Below are positions 7,956 through 15,060 of a stretch of 35,939 nt of DNA, piece after piece. The notes below the pieces were generated by a model that saw only the letters and a program-made list of their open reading frames with translations, searched no databases and was not told the DNA's origin. A program made the translations under genes and the position numbers. Positions within the stretch are counted from its first letter, which is position 1; each line of letters starts with the position of its first letter. Origin of the DNA: a virus; IMG/VR virus record IMGVR_UViG_3300043099_000259, positions 1 to 35,939 of that record; one strand, given 5' to 3'.

Positions 7956-8875
7956 TGGATATTCAACCAACAAATCAAAGCGGCAAGCCTACCTCAAGCG
8001 GGGTGGTGCTTGTTGCTTTTGGTAAGCCTCAATACTATTGGGCCGCTTATAACTTAGCGTATTCGATTAAGCGATTCAACAAGGATTTGCAGATTGCGCT
8101 AATCAGCGATAGCAAGGACAGGGCACTGTACTATTGCCATGACTTGACAAACCAAATCGATGTTTATGTGGACTTGCCCGAGCAGCACATTTACACGAAT
8201 AAGAAACTTGACCCCGGCAAGGCGAAGGTATTGCTCTTCGATTACTTGCCTTTCCATTACAACCTCTACCTCGATGTGGATGCTGTATGCCTTAAGGACT
8301 TGCAGCCATTGATTGACCAGCTGATTGTCAACGATGCGAAGTATGCCACGCGAGTTGTGGGTGAGCATACCATCGACAAAGGCCGCGATTTCAAGGAGAT
8401 GCAATGGGCATGGGCTGACCAACTATGGCAGCACTTCGGATTGACGAAAGCCGACAAGATTTATGCGATAAACAGCTCAATCCAGTTCATCGAGAAATGT
8501 CCAGAGGCCGAAGCGATTTATCGGACTGCTGCTGATATGTATCTCAACAATCCGATGCCGGTTAACAAGCTACGGATGAAGTGGGGTGGCGGGCAACCTG
8601 ATGAGCTTTACTTCAATGTATCATTCGGCAAGAATAATTTCAAGCCGTATGAGATTGATGCTATCTGCTTTCAGATGAATCGCGAGTTCAGCTATGCGCA
8701 AATCGAGGAACGATTCTACCTGATGAGCTACTATGGTGGCAAAGGATTCACGCCGACCTTTTACATCGAATGGCTCGACCGAAAGCTCAAAGCATGGATG
8801 CAACAGGACGGCATCCAGCATAAATACTTCATTCACAGAATTACAGACCATAAGCATGCAGACCCTAAGCGATAA
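7955..8875 (+). CDS. Putative glycosyltransferase, GT8-like (306 aa)
   Basis: The N-terminal half shows a GT-A pattern: VVLVAFGKPQYYWAAYNLAYSI for the nucleotide-sugar fold and YLDVDAVCL around residues 105-113 with the D107-x-D109 metal-binding pair. Such enzymes transfer a sugar from a nucleotide-sugar donor to a protein or glycan acceptor in the cytoplasm. It starts in a TAATG overlap with the tail-tube gene and overlaps the methyltransferase by 20 bases, so all three are probably translated together. The context suggests glycosylation of a virion protein, but modification of a host surface glycan is equally possible. Donor and acceptor cannot be read from sequence. Confidence 0.7.
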   Translation: MDIQPTNQSGKPTSSGVVLVAFGKPQYYWAAYNLAYSIKRFNKDLQIALISDSKDRALYYCHDLTNQIDVYVDLPEQHIYTNKKLDPGKAKVLLFDYLPFHYNLYLDVDAVCLKDLQPLIDQLIVNDAKYATRVVGEHTIDKGRDFKEMQWAWADQLWQHFGLTKADKIYAINSSIQFIEKCPEAEAIYRTAADMYLNNPMPVNKLRMKWGGGQPDELYFNVSFGKNNFKPYEIDAICFQMNREFSYAQIEERFYLMSYYGGKGFTPTFYIEWLDRKLKAWMQQDGIQHKYFIHRITDHKHADPKR

Positions 8876-9422
8876 GCCAAAGAGAGGCAGACCTAAAAAG
8901 ATTGTAACAACTGCCACGTTTAACGAAGTGGCTCGCCACGGATGGAACAGCGAGCCCGATGTATGTCAGTTCATTGGCTCACTTATCAAGATGAACAACT
9001 CAGCGAACGTGCTTGAGATTGGAGTGTTCGAAGGCGAGACAGCCGTTAAGATGATTGAAGCCTTGCCATACGGTGGCAAGTACACAGGCATCGACATTAA
9101 CAATTATCTGAAGTATAACCTCAAATCCTTCGGCACTGATATCGAGTTTATCCTCGGCGAATCGATAACATTGCTCAAAGGCTATCCGGCAAATCACTTC
9201 GACTTCATATTCGTGGATGGTGATCATAGCTGGGCGAATATATTGCCCGAGTTCAAAGAGGTTGAGCGCGTGCTTGCCAATGGTGGCATCGTTGCCTACC
9301 ATGACACGATTCATATTGCTGATGTTAAGAAGCTGATGGAATACGCAGCGCATTATAACTACAATGTGATAATGTTAAACACATCCGAGGGGCGTGGCCT
9401 TTCGCTAATTCAGAAACCATGA
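8856..9422 (+). CDS. Class I SAM-dependent methyltransferase (188 aa)
   Basis: Starting from ATG8856 the protein opens with a basic KPKRGRPKK stretch (residues 7-15, AT-hook-like), then a Rossmann-type methyltransferase resembling the Methyltransf_24 family. Motif I is VLEIGVFEGET (52-62), the acidic loop is GIDIN (78-82), and the catalytic-side motifs are FVDGDHSW (119-126) and YHDT (148-151). Longer upstream starts are only the shadow frame of the glycosyltransferase. In this family the partner is often a sugar or small molecule, so with the adjacent glycosyltransferase it may O-methylate an added sugar. The acceptor is an inference. Confidence 0.75.
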   Translation: MQTLSDKPKRGRPKKIVTTATFNEVARHGWNSEPDVCQFIGSLIKMNNSANVLEIGVFEGETAVKMIEALPYGGKYTGIDINNYLKYNLKSFGTDIEFILGESITLLKGYPANHFDFIFVDGDHSWANILPEFKEVERVLANGGIVAYHDTIHIADVKKLMEYAAHYNYNVIMLNTSEGRGLSLIQKP

Positions 9423-9499
9423 AAGCACTAACCTTTTGCCGCTCGAAATCATGCGGCTCGCACATCATAAACCAACCAAGCACTAAAGCAACTGCGTAA
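9419..9499 (+). CDS. Tiny ORF bridging methyltransferase and portal (26 aa)
   Basis: The ORF starts in an ATGA overlap with the methyltransferase stop and ends in a TAATG overlap with the portal start, so it fills the space between them exactly. The product is 26 residues: MKALTFCRSKSCGSH then a polar tail, with Cys7 and Cys12. Such precise coupling at both ends suggests it is translated, either as a peptide or only to carry ribosomes to the portal gene. No family recognised. Confidence 0.45.
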   Translation: MKALTFCRSKSCGSHIINQPSTKATA

Positions 9500-11406
9500 T
9501 GGCACTAAGCATAGAGGACATTGACAAGATTGTTCAAAGGTTTGCAATGCTGCACAAGGGCTGGGAAGCCGCAGCAATGAAGACACCTATCAATCCAATC
9601 ACTAAGCAGCGCACAGGCGTGAGTCAATATCCTGAGTATTGGCCGGGATATAACTATGCCGCTAAGATGTATGACAGCATCTTGCCGCATACCCGGCCTG
9701 ATATTTACCCGGCACATCTACTGAGCGTGCGCGCACCTAACCAAACCGATGCACAGGCTGAGTACATCCGAGCGAACTACAAGCCAACAACACTCAGCGT
9801 ATTTGAGGATTTCAAAGCCACGATAAGCCGTGCGTTCGCTGACCAGAACTGGAGCATCCGATACAGCCCCGAGCTTGAGCCAATCTTTGGCGAGGATACC
9901 TTCCAGCGCTACGTGAACCAAGAGATTGAACGCTTCGGCTCTTTGGAAGCATTTGTTAAGACGATGCTGCCAACGCTGAAGCTAATCGACCCGAATGGCA
10001 TTATTGCAATCGAGCCGAATGATATTGACACCATCGAGAACGAGCAAGGCGAAGAGGTAGTGAGCAACGAGCTGATTAATCCGATGCCTGAATACTACTC
10101 ATGCAAGAGCATTGTCGGGCAAGATTACGGCGAGTATTACATGGTCATTACCGACGATAAGTCGGAGGTTCGTAACGGCAGCAAGGAAGAAAAGAGCGGC
10201 ATCGTGTTGGAGATTTATGACACGATGAACATTTGGAAGGTGTATCAAATCGGTAAGAAGTCGGATTATACATTCAGCGAACCAGAGCTCTACTATTCGC
10301 ACAACCTCGGCTATGTGCCAGCGCAAAAGCTACAAGGCATGCCGCAGCTTATCGGTGGGGAGATAAACTTCCAGTCTCCATTCATCACAGCCGTGCCATT
10401 GCTCGACCAGGTTATTCTCGATGAAAGCTACTTGCAAATCAGCAAAGCCACAAGCGCATTCCCTTTCATGGTTGCTCTGGGTGAGATTTGCGAGTTCACC
10501 GATCGCGAAGGTAACAAGTGTCAGGACGGGCAAATCTTTGACCCCATCAATGGCGGTTACCGTACTTGCTCGAGCTGTAATGGTTCGGGGGTAAAGAGCC
10601 GATTCAGCCCAACAGGGATGCTACTGATTAAGCCTAAGACAGCATTGAGCGAAGGTGACAGCGCACTCAGCGGCGAATACCTCAAGTTCGTGAGCCCGCC
10701 AATGGACACGCTGAACTTCCTACGCACCGAGATTGAGCAACAAATGAGCAAGGCTCGCAGGATATTGCATTTGCCTTCATCAGATGAAACCGGAACAATC
10801 GGGGAGGCATCGACAGCCACAGGCTCATTGAATAAGCTACGTGCGCTCTATGCGTTTATCAAGCCTATTTCAGACCAGCTATTCAACCTTTACGAGTTCT
10901 GCTTGGTGACGATGGGGCGCATGCGCTACGGCGAAAACTTCGGCGGTGTCAATCTTGTCTACCCGACCAGCTTCGACATCAGCACTCCGAGCGATTACTT
11001 GGCTGTAATCAGCGAAGGCGTTAAGGCAGGCGTGCCGCCATCGATTACATTCAGCAATGTGTACAATTACATCAAGGCAATTCACTATACCGATGAAGAG
11101 ACAAGTGCTGTTTATGACCTTATCCTCAACGCTGATGAATTGCTACTAATGAGCTCGGCAGATATTGCATTGAGAGTTGCTAATGGCACCATCGAGAAGT
11201 ACCAAGATGTAATTCATCACAGCGCACCACAGTTAATCATGGAGCTCATTCGCAATCACATCCCGACCGAGGGTGCGCAACGCTTCATTGACCTACCTAT
11301 GGCCGAACAGATTGCAGCACTTAATCGCTTGGCATCGGATAGGATTGCCGTGCAGCTCGACCCGATTCAACAGGCGCAACAGGAACTTCTGAATGGCATC
11401 ATTTGA
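9499..11406 (+). CDS. Portal protein (635 aa), with a Cys-rich zinc-knuckle-like insert
   Basis: Its length, its place just before the Mu F-like minor head gene, and an alpha-rich C-terminus fit a portal, the dodecameric ring at the capsid vertex through which DNA is packaged and ejected. The middle shows portal-like features such as LNFLRTEIEQQMSKARRIL, a long helix typical of the crown/wing region. Residues 331-360 hold four cysteines (C331, C341, C357, C360) ending in CSSCNGSG, like one half of a DnaJ-type zinc finger. It starts in TAATG after a tiny ORF and overlaps the next gene by 14 bases. Confidence 0.8.
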   Translation: MALSIEDIDKIVQRFAMLHKGWEAAAMKTPINPITKQRTGVSQYPEYWPGYNYAAKMYDSILPHTRPDIYPAHLLSVRAPNQTDAQAEYIRANYKPTTLSVFEDFKATISRAFADQNWSIRYSPELEPIFGEDTFQRYVNQEIERFGSLEAFVKTMLPTLKLIDPNGIIAIEPNDIDTIENEQGEEVVSNELINPMPEYYSCKSIVGQDYGEYYMVITDDKSEVRNGSKEEKSGIVLEIYDTMNIWKVYQIGKKSDYTFSEPELYYSHNLGYVPAQKLQGMPQLIGGEINFQSPFITAVPLLDQVILDESYLQISKATSAFPFMVALGEICEFTDREGNKCQDGQIFDPINGGYRTCSSCNGSGVKSRFSPTGMLLIKPKTALSEGDSALSGEYLKFVSPPMDTLNFLRTEIEQQMSKARRILHLPSSDETGTIGEASTATGSLNKLRALYAFIKPISDQLFNLYEFCLVTMGRMRYGENFGGVNLVYPTSFDISTPSDYLAVISEGVKAGVPPSITFSNVYNYIKAIHYTDEETSAVYDLILNADELLLMSSADIALRVANGTIEKYQDVIHHSAPQLIMELIRNHIPTEGAQRFIDLPMAEQIAALNRLASDRIAVQLDPIQQAQQELLNGII

Positions 11407-12304
11407 TTCGTTAGTAAACCAAAAGATTAAGCTCTTCGAGTCGGTCCCGGATAAACTGGCAACGGCTGCGATTAAGACACAGGCTGAGATATGGCGCAAG
11501 ATACGCCCTATTCTCGATGACATGGATGTCAGCGCAGCCGGAAACATCGAGCAAACCGAGGGCAACATTAGGCGCATCGGCCTCATTGCTGATGAACTTA
11601 AGAAGGTGCTCGCTGGTAGCGAATACAAGGAAGCGGTTCGTTCGTTCCTCGGCTCAATCGATGAAGGGGTGCAGCTCACTAATGAGATTGCACGAACATT
11701 CGAAAGCGCATTCGAACCTACCGAAGTGCAGAAGCAATTGCTGCAAATATCCAAGCAGAATGCGATTAACACATTCTTCGGCGCTGGCTTGGATGCACGA
11801 TTCACGCAGCCCTTCCTCGAGCAGCTAACCACGAACATCGCAGCACGCGCACCGCTACGCGAGGCCGTTGTTGCATTGGAGGGGATTGTCACCGGAACTG
11901 AGGCGAATGATGGGCGGCTGCTTGCCAACATAAAGACCACAGCCACCACCGCGCAAGCCGTTGCAGACCGAAGCTATTCAGCCGCTGTCAATGACGAGCT
12001 CGGCATCGAGTGGTTTGAATACCTCGGCGGCGAGATTGACACAACGCGGCCATTCTGCGAGAATCGTGAGGGTGGCATCTACCATCGCAAGGAGATTGAA
12101 GCATGGGGCGCGGGTAAGAATAGTGCTGGCATCAATGATATTCGTGACGGCACATGGGCTGGGCGCATTGACGGCACAGATAGCAAGTCGATTTTTACAC
12201 TTGTAGGGGGGTGGAACTGTCGGCACTATCTTGTGCCAGTGCCCGAAAGAAAAGTGCCTGATACGGTCAAAGCTCGAGCGAGAGCCGAAGGGTTTATTGA
12301 TTAA
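11393..12304 (+). CDS. Minor head protein, SPP1 gp7 / Mu F-like (303 aa)
   Basis: The long helical N-terminus is followed by a C-terminal Mu F-type signature: DTTRPFC at residues 216-222, a conserved HRKEIEAW, and GGWNCRHYLVPV at 272-283. These Cys/His/Arg positions are typical of the family, which attaches to the portal inside the head and helps head morphogenesis. The gene overlaps the portal by 14 bases, the usual portal-MuF pairing. No toxin domain is fused to its C-terminus. Confidence 0.85.
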   Translation: MASFDSLVNQKIKLFESVPDKLATAAIKTQAEIWRKIRPILDDMDVSAAGNIEQTEGNIRRIGLIADELKKVLAGSEYKEAVRSFLGSIDEGVQLTNEIARTFESAFEPTEVQKQLLQISKQNAINTFFGAGLDARFTQPFLEQLTTNIAARAPLREAVVALEGIVTGTEANDGRLLANIKTTATTAQAVADRSYSAAVNDELGIEWFEYLGGEIDTTRPFCENREGGIYHRKEIEAWGAGKNSAGINDIRDGTWAGRIDGTDSKSIFTLVGGWNCRHYLVPVPERKVPDTVKARARAEGFID

Positions 12305-12322
12305 ATAAATTTTATACCTTTG
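12297..12322 (+). promoter_or_regulatory. Promoter giving a predicted leaderless transcript for the 12328 gene
   Basis: TACCTTTG at 12315-12322 matches the -7 box TAnnTTTG. A TTG at 12297-12299 could serve as -33 with a short 15-base spacer. Only five bases separate the -7 box from the ATG at 12328, so the mRNA should be leaderless or nearly so. Confidence 0.55.
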
Positions 12323-12327
12323 CTATC

Positions 12328-12594
12328 ATGAGACATTTAATACTCTCAGATGGCCGCATCATTCACGCATCAGATATGGTGGCCGAGCACCTACTTACAA
12401 AGAAGGGCGCAAAGGAATTAATACTGCAACCAATTAACACCCCTGAAATATATGCCGATCAAACCGGAGGAAGCACTCGAGATAGTGAACTTCCTAAACC
12501 TAAACGAAGCCGAGAACCTGGAAGAAGCAAAGGAGAAGTTCCAGGAGAACTGGGTCAACTCAAAGGAGCTAAGCGAAAAGCTCGGAAAGATTAA
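12328..12594 (+). CDS. Small protein with a long overlap into the scaffold gene (88 aa)
   Basis: The first 41 residues (MRHLILSDGRIIHASDMVAE and onward) look like a normal small phage protein. From base 12452 the same DNA also encodes the scaffold-like protein in another frame for 143 bases. The remaining 47 residues here are Lys/Arg/Gly/Pro-rich and look like a shadow of the scaffold's Glu/Ala/Lys codons, simply lacking a stop. The promoter close upstream supports ATG12328 as a real start. Function unknown; its position before the scaffold suggests a head-assembly accessory role. Confidence 0.5.
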   Translation: MRHLILSDGRIIHASDMVAEHLLTKKGAKELILQPINTPEIYADQTGGSTRDSELPKPKRSREPGRSKGEVPGELGQLKGAKRKARKD

Positions 12595-13276
12595 TGGCAC
12601 AATTGCCCACGTTGCTAAGCGAGCATTTGAGCCTTTCGGAGTTACGCTCACTGAAGAAGATTTCAAAGACAAAAAGGCGCAAGATGTTTTGCGCATGGCA
12701 TCCGAGCGAGCTCGCGAGGCTTATGAGAAGCAGCAAGAAGAATGGCAACAGCGAGCCGATAAGTCAGGCAGCGAAGAGCTTGTAAAGGAGTGGGAGAAGA
12801 AATACAAATCCCTCGAAAAGAAAGTGACGGACATCGACTCAGCTCGGCAAGATGCCATCAATCAGTTCGACCAGTTCAAGCTAAAGATGGCAGAGGAACA
12901 AAAGCAGAGCAAGATTAACCACACCTTCGAAAAGGAGCTCTCAGCCATTAAGCTCGACCCATCGGTGAATGAGTTTACCATCAAAGGCTTTAAGGCTACG
13001 ATTGGCGAGAAGTATGCAATCGACTTGGAAGAGGACGGCAATGTCTTTGTAAAGGATAAGAACAGCGGCGAGCGATTGAAGTCAAAAGAGAAAGCGGGCT
13101 CATTCCTTAACCTCTCCGATGTGCTGCTTGCCGAAGCTACGGCAGCGGGCATCATTATGAAGAACCCATCAGCCGGGCAGCGTGTGCCGAGACCGGGGCA
13201 GGCTATCATACCTCCGATTGAGGCACAATCCGACAAGCGCATGAAAGGTGTTAACCCTCGATTCTTCACTAAATGA
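12452..13276 (+). CDS. Probable capsid scaffolding protein (274 aa)
   Basis: Highly charged and helical: residues about 15-160 are dominated by Glu, Lys, Gln and Ala with coiled-coil-like spacing (EELVKEWEKKYKSLEKKV), followed by a small mixed domain and a basic C-terminus (KRMKGVNPRFFTK). That composition, the size and a position two small genes before the major capsid gene fit a scaffold, which directs procapsid assembly and is then removed. An in-frame stop at 12419-12421 limits upstream extension and ATG12452 is the first ATG after it. No protease gene is evident nearby. Confidence 0.7.
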   Translation: MPIKPEEALEIVNFLNLNEAENLEEAKEKFQENWVNSKELSEKLGKINGTIAHVAKRAFEPFGVTLTEEDFKDKKAQDVLRMASERAREAYEKQQEEWQQRADKSGSEELVKEWEKKYKSLEKKVTDIDSARQDAINQFDQFKLKMAEEQKQSKINHTFEKELSAIKLDPSVNEFTIKGFKATIGEKYAIDLEEDGNVFVKDKNSGERLKSKEKAGSFLNLSDVLLAEATAAGIIMKNPSAGQRVPRPGQAIIPPIEAQSDKRMKGVNPRFFTK

Positions 13277-13428
13277 CAATCAAGCAAGCGTATAAGATAT
13301 TGATGCACCACGCAGATTGGCGGCAAGGCAAACACAGCGAAATGGTAAGCCCTGCCGACCTCACCAAAGCACTTGAGATTGTGCTTACGTATCTCGAGAA
13401 TAAACTAACACAGAGCGCTCATGCCTGA
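13273..13428 (+). CDS. Small helical protein (51 aa)
   Basis: Starts in an ATGA overlap with the scaffold gene and overlaps the next gene by 8 bases. The product begins MTIKQAYKILMHHADWRQG and continues with a helical Leu-rich segment (TKALEIVLTYLENKL), which may be a dimerising helix. No known family recognised. Coupling at both ends supports translation as part of the head operon. Confidence 0.6.
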   Translation: MTIKQAYKILMHHADWRQGKHSEMVSPADLTKALEIVLTYLENKLTQSAHA

Positions 13429-13693
13429 ATATGAAGGTTACAATGTCACCTCATCGGAGCGTGCTGGAAAGAAGTACAAAGCGGTAGACGATGACGGCAA
13501 TGAGATTCACTTTGGCGCTGAAGGGTATCGGATTAAGCCCGGCACGGATGCAGGCAACTCTTACTGCGCTCGTAGTAATGGCATCCCTTCTCCGAAAGGC
13601 TCGGCGAATTGGTGGGCTCGGCAGCTTTGGAGCTGCGAGGGGCGAAGGTCAGTAAGTGATAAACCTTTTTTTGGTAAAATCGAATTGCCTTAG
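13421..13693 (+). CDS. Small conserved phage protein near capsid genes (90 aa)
   Basis: A 90-residue, moderately basic protein containing GNEIHFGAEGYRIKPG, then CARSNGI and SANWWARQLWSCEG. This pattern (FGA, then an arginine-bearing segment, then WxxRxLW) resembles small proteins of unknown function found next to head genes in many phages, some near DUF5872-type sequences; I recognise the pattern, not the function. It is the last gene before the terminator at 13750 and therefore ends the portal-scaffold operon. Confidence 0.65.
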   Translation: MPEYEGYNVTSSERAGKKYKAVDDDGNEIHFGAEGYRIKPGTDAGNSYCARSNGIPSPKGSANWWARQLWSCEGRRSVSDKPFFGKIELP

Positions 13694-13749
13694 TATATTG
13701 CAGCTCGTTCTTTATTCGTTCATATCAATTGTTTAGGCACAATTTGAAA

Positions 13750-13776
13750 AGGCTTGCAGCAATGCAGGCTTTTTTT
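13750..13776 (+). terminator. Intrinsic terminator before the capsid transcription unit
   Basis: A 9-bp stem (13750-13758 with 13763-13771, two G-U pairs) is closed by a GCAA tetraloop (GNRA type) and followed by a T run reaching 13776. It lies 57 bases after the 13421 gene. The capsid promoter begins four bases downstream of the T run. Confidence 0.8.
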
Positions 13777-13779
13777 ATT

Positions 13780-13787
13780 TATCTTTG
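13780..13787 (+). promoter_or_regulatory. Capsid gene promoter (-7 box TATCTTTG)
   Basis: An exact match to TAnnTTTG, placed directly after the terminator. A TTG at 13754-13756, inside the terminator stem, could be the -33 element with a 23-base spacer. It drives the capsid gene through a leader of about 90 bases. Confidence 0.7.
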
Positions 13788-13882
13788 TAGCATCTATGAT
13801 GTAGTGAGCCGCAACTTATCGCGGCAAAGTAGGCGCACCTGTCGGCCTTTGCAACTGGCAGAAACTCCAAACTACATTAATC
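13788..13882 (+). ncRNA. Structured 5' leader of the major capsid gene (candidate RNA element)
   Basis: ATGTAGT (13799-13805) pairs with ACTACAT (13871-13877) to close the domain near the start codon. Inside are a hairpin GCCGC/GCGGC (13808-13812, 13821-13825) and a second stem AGGC/GCCT (13831-13834, 13845-13848). The second loop contains CTGTC (13839-13843), which can pair with GGCAG (13857-13861), forming a pseudoknot. The fold suggests mRNA protection or translational control of the most abundant virion protein. I cannot match it to a named RNA family. Confidence 0.5.
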
Positions 13883-14929
13883 ATGTCTATATCTCGCATT
13901 TTATCTGAATGCCCGAATGTGCAAATGAGCCTTTCGGAGTTATTCATCGAAGTAGGGCAACGTGAGCAACTTCCATTTTTGGAATTCCTTTTGTCGCCTG
14001 AAAACGCAAAACTAATCCGCACTGAGGTTGCACCCGGTGGCGGTAAATTAAAAACAGTACAAGCTCGTTGGATTCAGCGTTTACCTGAGACCGAAGTAGA
14101 AGAGGGTGGCGAAATCCTTACTTGTACTTCAACCAATACTTACGGCGATTCAACAACCACTTACACGCTTGACACGACTGACACGTACCAAGCATCTCAG
14201 CTGATCGATGCTGCTGACATCGCTCGCCATTGCCAGGAGAACTCTCGCTATGTGCTTGAGTCGGTAATGCGTTTGATGGATGTACTTGACCGCAAGGTGG
14301 CTTCCGCTGCCGCTGTTCAGGCTGTTGCTGACATCGGAACGTGGGGCACTGAGGTGTCAGGGTACTACACTGTAACTGGTGACTGCTTGCAGATTGCTAC
14401 TCGCCAAACTGGCGGGCAAGCATTGAACGAGTTCGCCCTTGCTGACATCCTTCAAGCAACTCGCATGGCTAACTATCCAGGTGCGCCTGTGGTATTTGGC
14501 GGTGCTGAGATGCAGCGTTATGCTAACGCGGTGCAAGCTGGTTGCTGCACTCAGTTCGGCATCGACTTGTTGGCTATCAGCCAGCAGAACGGTTTCGGAT
14601 TCTCTTACGATTCTCGCGTTGCAGCGGCTCAAGGTTCGCAGCTTAAGAACTTGGTAACAACTGCCGGAGCAATCCAGTGGTTATCATTCAACTTAGCTGA
14701 TTGGAATCAGGGAATTACGCCTGTGGCTGGTTCAAACTACTCTAAGACCTTGGTGTTCACACCAGCTGGTGTACCAGTAGATTTGACCATGAAGGATGAT
14801 TGCGGTAACTTGTCGATCGTGTTAACTACGACTGGAAAGATTGTAACTCTTCCGACTGACATCTACGAGTCTTCTGACAAGTATGCTGGCGTTAACTACG
14901 TTAACTGCGTTGAAATCGCAAACCCGTAA
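13883..14929 (+). CDS. Major capsid protein (348 aa)
   Basis: The assignment rests on length, position after the scaffold, and its own promoter, leader and terminators. The sequence is soluble and mixed alpha/beta, with a long helix around residues 110-140 (IARHCQENSRYVLESVMRLM) like the HK97 spine helix, followed by Ala-rich and beta segments. Codons are more regular than in neighbours, consistent with high expression. Sequence identity to a specific capsid family is not obvious by eye. The stop codon lies inside a small hairpin (14921-14936). Confidence 0.75.
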   Translation: MSISRILSECPNVQMSLSELFIEVGQREQLPFLEFLLSPENAKLIRTEVAPGGGKLKTVQARWIQRLPETEVEEGGEILTCTSTNTYGDSTTTYTLDTTDTYQASQLIDAADIARHCQENSRYVLESVMRLMDVLDRKVASAAAVQAVADIGTWGTEVSGYYTVTGDCLQIATRQTGGQALNEFALADILQATRMANYPGAPVVFGGAEMQRYANAVQAGCCTQFGIDLLAISQQNGFGFSYDSRVAAAQGSQLKNLVTTAGAIQWLSFNLADWNQGITPVAGSNYSKTLVFTPAGVPVDLTMKDDCGNLSIVLTTTGKIVTLPTDIYESSDKYAGVNYVNCVEIANP

Positions 14930-14936
14930 TCGGGTT
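14921..14936 (+). other. Small hairpin spanning the capsid stop codon
   Basis: AACCCG and CGGGTT form a 6-bp stem around a TAAT loop that contains the capsid stop codon TAA. No T run follows, so it is not a terminator. It may protect the capsid mRNA or modulate reinitiation at the tiny ORF two bases further on. Confidence 0.4.
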
Positions 14937-14937
14937 A

Positions 14938-15009
14938 ATGAGCCTGCTATCCCAAGCGGATGAGGACTTGTTAACCCAAAGCGGATTGGATAATCTAACC
15001 ACGCAATAA
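14938..15009 (+). CDS. Tiny ORF after the capsid gene (23 aa)
   Basis: A 23-residue ORF beginning MSLLSQADEDLLTQSG and ending in TAA inside the 5' arm of the terminator at 15008. The DNA contains two related copies of CCCAA(A)GCGGAT, giving similar peptide halves (LSQADEDLL / LTQSGLDNL). Short Gln/Leu/Asp-rich peptides like this occur beside structural genes in some phages, but I cannot assign a family. It shares the capsid transcript. Confidence 0.4.
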   Translation: MSLLSQADEDLLTQSGLDNLTTQ

Positions 15010-15037
15010 GAGGGGGGCTTCGTGCCCTCCTTTTTTT
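15008..15037 (+). terminator. Strong intrinsic terminator after the capsid unit
   Basis: An 11-bp G/C-rich stem (15008-15018 with 15024-15034, including G-U pairs) has a TTCGT loop and is followed by seven T bases (15031-15037), part of which close the stem base. It ends the capsid transcript and abuts the next promoter, repeating the layout upstream of the capsid gene. Confidence 0.85.
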
Positions 15038-15038
15038 A

Positions 15039-15046
15039 TATCTTTG
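15039..15046 (+). promoter_or_regulatory. Promoter for the neck-to-fibre genes (TATCTTTG)
   Basis: An exact TAnnTTTG match one base after the terminator T run, 14 bases upstream of ATG15061. No convincing -33 TTG is visible, since the terminator stem occupies that position. It probably drives the connector and fibre genes. Confidence 0.6.
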
Positions 15047-15060
15047 TAAAAACTAAAGAG

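Noticed and set aside
11293-11949. 218-aa minus-strand ORF
   Set aside because: It lies antisense to the portal end and the Mu F-like gene, with low-complexity Ser/Ala sequence typical of a shadow frame.
12862-13335. 157-aa minus-strand ORF over the scaffold gene
   Set aside because: Antisense to the charged scaffold region, whose Glu/Lys codons read Ser/Phe/Leu on the other strand.
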